Part shown: piece by piece, positions 58,910 to 64,000 of the stretch | Position numbering within the stretch: the first letter of the stretch is position 1 | How the letters are laid out: every line of letters starts with the position of its first letter | NCBI RefSeq assembly: GCF_011762485.1 | Contig: NZ_JAAKGI010000027.1 | Coordinates: forward strand, 1-64,000 | Reading direction: 5' to 3' | Source: Yeosuana marina | Lineage (GTDB): Bacteria; Bacteroidota; Bacteroidia; Flavobacteriales; Flavobacteriaceae | Length of the DNA: 64,000 bases | Position numbers and translations under genes: made by a program | Notes under the pieces: model-generated | Database searches by the model: none | What the model saw: the letters and a program-made list of their open reading frames with translations, nothing else | Told to the model about the DNA's origin: nothing

Positions 58910-59875
58910 ATGAATATATTAATAACCTCAGCAGGCAGAAGAGTCTCATTAGTTAGAGCTTTTCAACAAGAATTAACACAATTAGTTCCTGATGGTTTAG
59001 TTATGACGACAGATTATAATATTAAACTCTCGGCTGCTTGTCATATCTCAGATAAAGCTTTCAAATTGCCTTTAGTGACTGATCCTTCGTATTTAAATCT
59101 GCTTCTAGAAATTTGTTTAGCCAACGATATCAAGCTGATTATCCCAACCATTGATACCGAGTTACTATTGCTTGCCAAAAACTTAAAACTTTTTCTTAAA
59201 AATGGGATTACACCCATTGTTTCCTCGAAAGCCTTTATTGATGTTTGCAGGGATAAAAGATCTATGAATGCTTTCTTTATACAAAACCAAATACAAGTTG
59301 CTAAAGAATATTCAAAGTATGATTATACGCTGCCTTTATTCATCAAACCACTTAATGGTAGTCGAAGTATAGATACGTTTATTATTCATTCTCATGAAGA
59401 CTTAACAGAGTATCATTTTAAAAATAACAATTTAATGTTTTTAGAGTATTTAGATCATGACTATTATGAAGAGTTCACTTGTGATTTATATTATGACAGA
59501 TATCATGATTTAAAATGTGTGGTCCCTAGAAAACGTATTGAAGTGCGTGATGGCGAGGTTAATAAAGGCCTTACTTGTAAAAATAACTTAGTAGACTATA
59601 TTTCAACCCATTTATCGCATATAGAAGGTGCTATAGGCTGTTTAACCTCACAATTTTTTAAACACAAAGAGACTGGTCAGATTTATGGCATCGAGATTAA
59701 TGCTCGTTTTGGAGGCGGGTATCCCTTATCGCATTTGTCGGGTGCCAACTATGCAAAATGGCTTATTAAAGAGTACCTATTTAATGAGGATGTTAAGTTT
59801 TTTAATGACTGGGAAGACCAATTATTAATGCTACGTTATGATGATGAAATACTAGTTCATGGATACAAAGACTAA
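58910..59875 (+). CDS. ATP-grasp ligase-like protein (PylC/carbamoyl-phosphate-synthase-like)
   Basis: The 321-residue cytoplasmic protein starts MNILITSAGRRVSLVRAFQ, the preATP-grasp domain of this group. An ATP-grasp region follows (about 110-300) with LPLFIKPLNGSRSIDTF, FLEYLDHDYYEEFTCDLYYD and the metal-binding GIEINARFGGGYPLS. ATP-grasp enzymes join a carboxylate to an amine or thiol. Here it may make an amino-acid conjugate for the surface polymer. A TATTTTTG box at 58862-58869 could be an internal promoter. It overlaps the HAD gene by 17 bp. Confidence 0.85.
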   Translation: MNILITSAGRRVSLVRAFQQELTQLVPDGLVMTTDYNIKLSAACHISDKAFKLPLVTDPSYLNLLLEICLANDIKLIIPTIDTELLLLAKNLKLFLKNGITPIVSSKAFIDVCRDKRSMNAFFIQNQIQVAKEYSKYDYTLPLFIKPLNGSRSIDTFIIHSHEDLTEYHFKNNNLMFLEYLDHDYYEEFTCDLYYDRYHDLKCVVPRKRIEVRDGEVNKGLTCKNNLVDYISTHLSHIEGAIGCLTSQFFKHKETGQIYGIEINARFGGGYPLSHLSGANYAKWLIKEYLFNEDVKFFNDWEDQLLMLRYDDEILVHGYKD

Positions 59876-60566
59876 TACCATACTTATATTTGATTTGGAT
59901 GATACTCTTTACAAGGAGATTGATTATTTAAGCTCCGCCTATAAAGAGATAGCCTCTTTTATCTCAAAAAAGGTAACTAAATCTTCCGAGCAGCTATGGC
60001 AAGAGATGCTTGCCTCGTATCATCGCGGCGATAATGTGTTTCAGGATATCATTCAAAAACACCAACTTACCGATGTATGTATTGAGGATTTTATCACTAG
60101 GTATCGGCACCATCATCCGCATATTCAACTCACATCCTCAACCAAACAGTTTCTTGCGAGTGTAAAAGAACAGGTATTTAAAGTAGGTTTAATAACCGAT
60201 GGAAGAAGTGTACAACAACGACATAAACTTAAGGCTTTAGGATTGTTGAATTATTTTGACACGGTTGTTATTTCTGAGGAGTTTGGATCAGAAAAGCCCA
60301 ATAAGGCTAACTTTAAGTATTTTGAAGACACCTATGGCATTAACTTAGACTATATTTATGTAGGAGACAATACGGCTAAGGACTTTATTGCCCCTAATAC
60401 GTTAGGATGGCAAACGTTCTGCCTTTTAGATGACGGCCGTAATATTCATAAACAATCCTTTGATTTAGAACCAAGCAAATATCCCAACCATTGTATCAGA
60501 GATTTATCTGATATAGCACATATTTTACCCCTAACATATAATCCTCATGAAATTACTAGTTCATAA
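59859..60566 (+). CDS. HAD family hydrolase
   Basis: The 235-residue protein shows the four HAD motifs: LIFDLDDTLY (nucleophile Asp, about 9-18), GLITDGR (about 109), the Lys in EEFGSEKPNKANF, and YVGDNTAKDF (motif IV). It most resembles haloacid-dehalogenase-like phosphatases with a small helical cap. It overlaps genes on both sides (17 and 20 bp), so it is translationally linked with the ATP-grasp and FemAB-like genes. This suggests dephosphorylation of an intermediate in the same pathway. Substrate unknown. Confidence 0.88.
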   Translation: MDTKTNTILIFDLDDTLYKEIDYLSSAYKEIASFISKKVTKSSEQLWQEMLASYHRGDNVFQDIIQKHQLTDVCIEDFITRYRHHHPHIQLTSSTKQFLASVKEQVFKVGLITDGRSVQQRHKLKALGLLNYFDTVVISEEFGSEKPNKANFKYFEDTYGINLDYIYVGDNTAKDFIAPNTLGWQTFCLLDDGRNIHKQSFDLEPSKYPNHCIRDLSDIAHILPLTYNPHEITSS

Positions 60567-61650
60567 CATTTCTAACGATGCAGATTTTAATTTGTATTTA
60601 AAACATGTTGAATCCTTTGACATTATTAATCCGTTTTATAAACTGTTAGGTGCTAACTTAAATGAAATTAAGGAAGACGTTGTACGTTATTTTGCCTTTG
60701 TTAAAAAGGATGATGATACTATTTTAATTTTAATGCCATTTATCTTTCGAAAAGTCCCTTATCAAGATCAGGAGGAGACTTATTATGATGTTATTTCTCC
60801 CTATGGTTACAGTGGTCCTTTGTTTAATGAGTCGATGTCAAGGGGTTATCTCATCTTATTTTGGGAAGCTGTTGATGCCTGGTACAAACAAAACTATGTG
60901 GTATCAGAGTTTATTAGATTTAGTTTAAATCATAATTTCCAATTTTATTCGGGAAAATTAATACCTACTTTGACTAATGTAAATGGACGTTTAATTGATG
61001 AAGAGGCGCAATGGGCTGGCTTTAAACCAAAGGTTAGAAATAATTATCGAAAAAGCTTAGAGCATAACTTGACGGCAAAATTTATATGTGACGGGATTAC
61101 CGATGAGGATATCGATGTTTATTATACGATTTATATTACAACTATGCAGCGTATTGGGGCTCATGACACCTATTTTTATTCTTTAGAGTATTTTAAAAAA
61201 ATTATAAAACTTAGTAAAAATAACTTTGTTGTTGTGCTTATTTATAAGGATGATATGGCTATTTCGGCAGAGTTGATTTTAATAGCAGGCGATACCCTAT
61301 ACTCGTATTTAGGAGGTACACTCGCAGATTATTTTAAATATCGCCCTAATGATTTTTTAAAAATAGAAGTTATGAAATGGGCTAAGAAACATGGATATCG
61401 CTATTATTTACTTGGTGGTGGTCGCAGCGATGGAGATAGTTTATATCAGTACAAAAAATCTTTTTTCCCTGATGATAAAGACACCATCTACTATACGGGA
61501 AGAAAAATAGTTAATGAAAAGATGTATCAAAAACTAGATGCCATTATGAATGCCAAGGTGATTAGCGAGGATAGTCAAACTGAAGTGCCACAAACTAAAG
61601 AGGATATCCATTATTTTCCATCCTATAGAAAGCCTGTTACAAAAACATAA
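60547..61650 (+). CDS. FemAB/BioF2-like GNAT acyltransferase
   Basis: The 367-residue protein has two GNAT-like halves. The C-terminal half shows DDMAISAELILIAGDTLYSYLGG, FLKIEVMKWAKKHGYRYYLLGGGR and YQYKKSFFPDDKDTIYYTG, the pattern of FemAB-related proteins that transfer aminoacyl or acyl groups to peptidoglycan or exopolysaccharide precursors. It overlaps the HAD gene by 20 bp and ends the rightward operon. Given the amino-acid-type adenylation enzyme opposite, aminoacyl transfer to a glycan is a fair guess, not shown. Confidence 0.82.
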   Translation: MKLLVHNISNDADFNLYLKHVESFDIINPFYKLLGANLNEIKEDVVRYFAFVKKDDDTILILMPFIFRKVPYQDQEETYYDVISPYGYSGPLFNESMSRGYLILFWEAVDAWYKQNYVVSEFIRFSLNHNFQFYSGKLIPTLTNVNGRLIDEEAQWAGFKPKVRNNYRKSLEHNLTAKFICDGITDEDIDVYYTIYITTMQRIGAHDTYFYSLEYFKKIIKLSKNNFVVVLIYKDDMAISAELILIAGDTLYSYLGGTLADYFKYRPNDFLKIEVMKWAKKHGYRYYLLGGGRSDGDSLYQYKKSFFPDDKDTIYYTGRKIVNEKMYQKLDAIMNAKVISEDSQTEVPQTKEDIHYFPSYRKPVTKT

Positions 61651-61667
61651 ATCTCTCTCGTCCTTTA

Positions 61668-62330
61668 TTAAAGATACACATCTCCGGCCTCTCTATTTTT
61701 TATGGGTTTAGCAGGAACTCCATAGGCTATTTTATATGACTCTATATCGTTAAGAACCAATGCTCCAGCGCCAATAACGGTGTGTTCCCCAATATGAATT
61801 TTACCAATAAGGTTAGCTCCTAATGAAATGGCGGTATGATTTTCTATCATAACATGCCCTCCCAACGTAACTCCTGGGGCTATACTTGAAAACGCTTTGA
61901 TGGTACAATCATGACCAACAGACGCTTTGGTGTTTACTATACAATGTTTACCTATTTGAGTGTCACAGTTTATAACTACACCTGCAACAATAACACTGCC
62001 CTCCTCAATATCTACCTGTTTGCCAATGATGGCGCTGGGATGAATGGCTACTATAAATTTAAAATTTGATGTAAGATTTTCAATTTTATGTACGAGTTGA
62101 GACCGTTTCCAGTTATCACCAACAGCTATAAGACCACCATAAATATCATGTTTCTCAATTAAATTAGGAATATCGTCTTCTGTCCCTAATATGTTGTATC
62201 CTAAAAGTTGAGTTCCTATGTCTTTAAAAGAATCTATTAAGCCAAAAATTTGATAGGTATTTTGTCTTTCAATAATGTCTATAACTACTTTGGCATGGCC
62301 AGAAGCTCCAATTATTAGAATTTTTTTCAT
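61668..62330 (-). CDS. NeuD/PglD-like sugar O- or N-acetyltransferase
   Basis: The 220-residue protein has a Rossmann-type start KKILIIGASGHAKVVIDIIERQ and then left-handed hexapeptide repeats (about 85-200), such as AIIGKQVDIEEGSVIVAGVVI and LGANLIGKIHIGEHTVIGAGALV. The His in SVGHDCTI is the usual catalytic base. The family acetylates amino-sugars in glycan synthesis. It is last in the leftward operon behind the carrier protein gene. It is convergent with the FemAB-like gene. Confidence 0.9.
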   Translation of the reverse strand: MKKILIIGASGHAKVVIDIIERQNTYQIFGLIDSFKDIGTQLLGYNILGTEDDIPNLIEKHDIYGGLIAVGDNWKRSQLVHKIENLTSNFKFIVAIHPSAIIGKQVDIEEGSVIVAGVVINCDTQIGKHCIVNTKASVGHDCTIKAFSSIAPGVTLGGHVMIENHTAISLGANLIGKIHIGEHTVIGAGALVLNDIESYKIAYGVPAKPIKNREAGDVYL

Positions 62331-62401
62331 TTGTAAAGATATTTCACTTAAAGATTTGGGTGCTATTTATTGTTGATAATAGAGGACGTATATGATATTT
62401 T

Positions 62402-62641
62402 TTATTCAATTTTATTTTGAATACAAGACACTAAATCACCTATATTTTTCATACTCCATAATTCGTCTAATTCAAATTCAATATTAAATTCGTCTTCAAT
62501 TTCAGTAATAATCATCATATGGGTAGACGATTCCCAACCATCTACATCATGAGTCGTTGTTGATTCAGATAATTCAAAGTTATCATGTTCAAGTATTTTA
62601 GTAAAAACGGCTGTAACTTTTTCTAATATGTTATTATTCAT
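62402..62641 (-). CDS. Free-standing acyl/aminoacyl carrier protein
   Basis: The 79-residue protein has the four-helix carrier pattern, with the phosphopantetheine serine predicted as Ser38 in GWESSTHM, followed by IITEIEDEFNIEFELDEL and a last helix with IGDLVSCIQNKI. The local ES replaces the usual DS. Its ATG overlaps the end of the adenylation enzyme gene by 8 bp, so the two are made together. It is presumably the thioester acceptor of that enzyme, like DltC for DltA. Confidence 0.88.
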   Translation of the reverse strand: MNNNILEKVTAVFTKILEHDNFELSESTTTHDVDGWESSTHMMIITEIEDEFNIEFELDELWSMKNIGDLVSCIQNKIE

Positions 62642-64000
62642 ATTTTTCTTTAATTATTTTTATCATTTCATTTCTATTAATTTTCCCATTCACATTTAAG
62701 GGTAATTTAAGAAAGAATGCAATTTTTGATGGAATCATGTAGTCTGGTAATATGGTTCTTAATTCATCTAAAAACTTTTTAGTTTTGAATTTTGGACTCT
62801 CAATAGCTAATGCAATTTCATTATTTCCAATTTTATTTTCAAAGATTATTGCCACTACATTTAATTCAGAAAGTATTTTTTTTACATGAAACTCAATCTC
62901 TGATAGTTCCACCCGATACCCCTGCACTTTAGCTTGAAAATCGATACGTCCTAAATAGGTGATATCGCCTTCAGTATCTTTTTTACATAAATCACCTGTT
63001 TTATAAAATCGTTTTTGTTCGTTATTTATTGTTACATTAAAAAACGCTTTTTTATTGATGTCGTCATTTTTCCAATACCCTCTTGTTAATTGGGGACCAC
63101 TCAGGCATAATTCTCCGAGATGATTATTCGGTAACGGATTATTTTCAAAATCTACAATAATCGTTTCGGTCGTTGTCATCTCTTTACCAATCGATAAAAT
63201 ACCATTATGAGATTTATTAAATCCGTTGGGATTATAGGTATAATTTGTACAGTATATCGTGCACTCTGTTGGACCGTATACATTAGCTATGATTGCATTT
63301 GGCACACATTTGCTCCAGGCTTCTGTAATATCTAAATGAAGGGCTTCTCCACAAAACATGCTATATTTTAAATTTTCAAAATGTATTTTACTAAAATAGG
63401 GGCGGAGTGAATGTAACACAGACGGCACCATGAGTGAAAACGTGAGTCTATGCCGTGTCATGACTTTTAGCACTTCCAAATATTTTATATTATTACTTCC
63501 AAGCGTATATATGCAAGCTCCTTTTAGTAAGGGCGCTAGATATGATACTACCGACAAATCAAAGGTTAAATCGAACATTTGAAGACATCTATCAGAAGAC
63601 TCTATAGGATACTTTAAATCCTCAAAAGCCTGCATAAAATAATTTAAATTTTTATGAGTTATTTGGACCCCTTTAGGGTTTCCAGTCGTTCCAGAGGTAA
63701 AAAAGATATAGGCCAAATTGTCTTCTGAATAGTTTGAAATCGTTAAAGTATCGTCATTTCCGATTAATTTTTTTGAATTAATTAATAAAAACTGTTCATA
63801 ATCTGTGTTTTCTGAAGAATCTATAATAGTATGAATATCAGACTGTTTTATGACATTTAAATTTCTGTTTTTTGGCGTTTCAGGATTAAGCGGAACATAC
63901 GCTTTACCCTCTAACCATAACGCAATAATAGACGCATAGGTTTCTAAATCGTTATTAGCAATTAAGCCAACATTAAGGTCCGTTATGTTAATATGCTTTT
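62634..64000 (-). CDS. Amino-acid-type adenylation enzyme (DltA/NRPS A-like), 5' end beyond window
   Basis: The frame is open from the window edge to a TAA at 62634-62636, at least 455 residues. The start lies outside. Core motifs: YIFFTSGTTGNPKG (P-loop A3), MFDLTFDLSVVSYLAPL (A4, keeping the Asp that binds an amino group), VYGPTECTIYC (A5), FYKTGDL (A7), GRIDFQAKVQGYRVELSEIE (A8) and the lysine in LNVNGKINRNEM (A10). It should activate an amino acid as adenylate and load the carrier protein encoded next. The specific amino acid cannot be read by eye. Confidence 0.9.
   Translation of the reverse strand, partial: KHINITDLNVGLIANNDLETYASIIALWLEGKAYVPLNPETPKNRNLNVIKQSDIHTIIDSSENTDYEQFLLINSKKLIGNDDTLTISNYSEDNLAYIFFTSGTTGNPKGVQITHKNLNYFMQAFEDLKYPIESSDRCLQMFDLTFDLSVVSYLAPLLKGACIYTLGSNNIKYLEVLKVMTRHRLTFSLMVPSVLHSLRPYFSKIHFENLKYSMFCGEALHLDITEAWSKCVPNAIIANVYGPTECTIYCTNYTYNPNGFNKSHNGILSIGKEMTTTETIIVDFENNPLPNNHLGELCLSGPQLTRGYWKNDDINKKAFFNVTINNEQKRFYKTGDLCKKDTEGDITYLGRIDFQAKVQGYRVELSEIEFHVKKILSELNVVAIIFENKIGNNEIALAIESPKFKTKKFLDELRTILPDYMIPSKIAFFLKLPLNVNGKINRNEMIKIIKEKYE

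Noticed and set aside
1..64000. tRNA, rRNA, insertion sequence, prophage or CRISPR array
   Set aside because: None could be recognised by eye on either strand; only short dispersed palindromes were seen.

Overview
The window looks like a chromosomal segment from a member of the Flavobacteriaceae (Bacteroidota). The DNA is AT-rich. Shine-Dalgarno sequences are largely absent, and many intergenic regions carry the Bacteroidota -7 promoter box TAnnTTTG. The gene content also fits: a type IX secretion component (PorQ), a TonB-type outer-membrane barrel with a carboxypeptidase-regulatory domain, DUF4834, DUF3667 and YfhO proteins, and an apparent sulfonolipid (capnine) gene pair. I saw no tRNA, rRNA, CRISPR array, insertion sequence or prophage.

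Layout. 1-7.1 kb: a truncated LpxL/HtrB-type acyltransferase diverges from a rhomboid protease. Then come a lipoprotein, lon, porQ-cmk, a patch of REP-like repeats and a BON-LysM protein. 7.2-13.3 kb: rpsA with a long, apparently structured leader, then the tight operon pyrR-pyrB-(STAS-like)-rnz, a convergent unknown gene and pdxH. 13.4-25.1 kb: a CAP-domain lipoprotein, fumC, a 1-Cys peroxiredoxin, an M1 aminopeptidase, a small membrane protein, an outer-membrane receptor-like barrel, an ArsC-like protein, prfB (with the classical programmed +1 frameshift), threonine aldolase and YbaB. 25.1-32.1 kb: an S9 peptidase, then a cysteine-synthase-like enzyme followed by an alpha-oxoamine synthase. 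That pair is what the capnine pathway uses to make cysteate and acylate it. Convergent to it lie a GNAT-fold protein (possible N-acyltransferase) and an outer-membrane barrel protein. 32.2-37.8 kb: DUF4834, YfhO, a glycosyltransferase and a flippase.

37.9-41.4 kb is an accessory-looking island. It holds two paralogous secreted proteins, one with a long Arg/Asn-rich tail, apparently driven by sigma-54-type -24/-12 promoters. It also holds a duplicated leader element and an orphan protein with an EndoU-like RNase toxin domain. 41.4-53.8 kb is mostly housekeeping: DUF3667, uvrA, a sigma-70 family factor with a hairpin leader and a 48-aa companion gene, an endonuclease III without its iron-sulfur cysteines, bcp, a conserved unknown protein, the three-gene transhydrogenase pnt operon, an MBL hydrolase and small envelope proteins. 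53.8-56.2 kb: an XRE regulator and an M14 peptidase separated by several copies of a palindromic operator, then an Lrp-type regulator.

56.4-64 kb is a surface-polymer modification region. An MBOAT acyltransferase, SGNH-like protein, ATP-grasp ligase, HAD hydrolase and FemAB/GNAT-like transferase run rightward. A left-hexapeptide acetyltransferase, a carrier protein and an amino-acid-type adenylation enzyme (cut by the window end) run leftward. The parts resemble a Dlt-like activation/transfer system, but in an unfamiliar arrangement.
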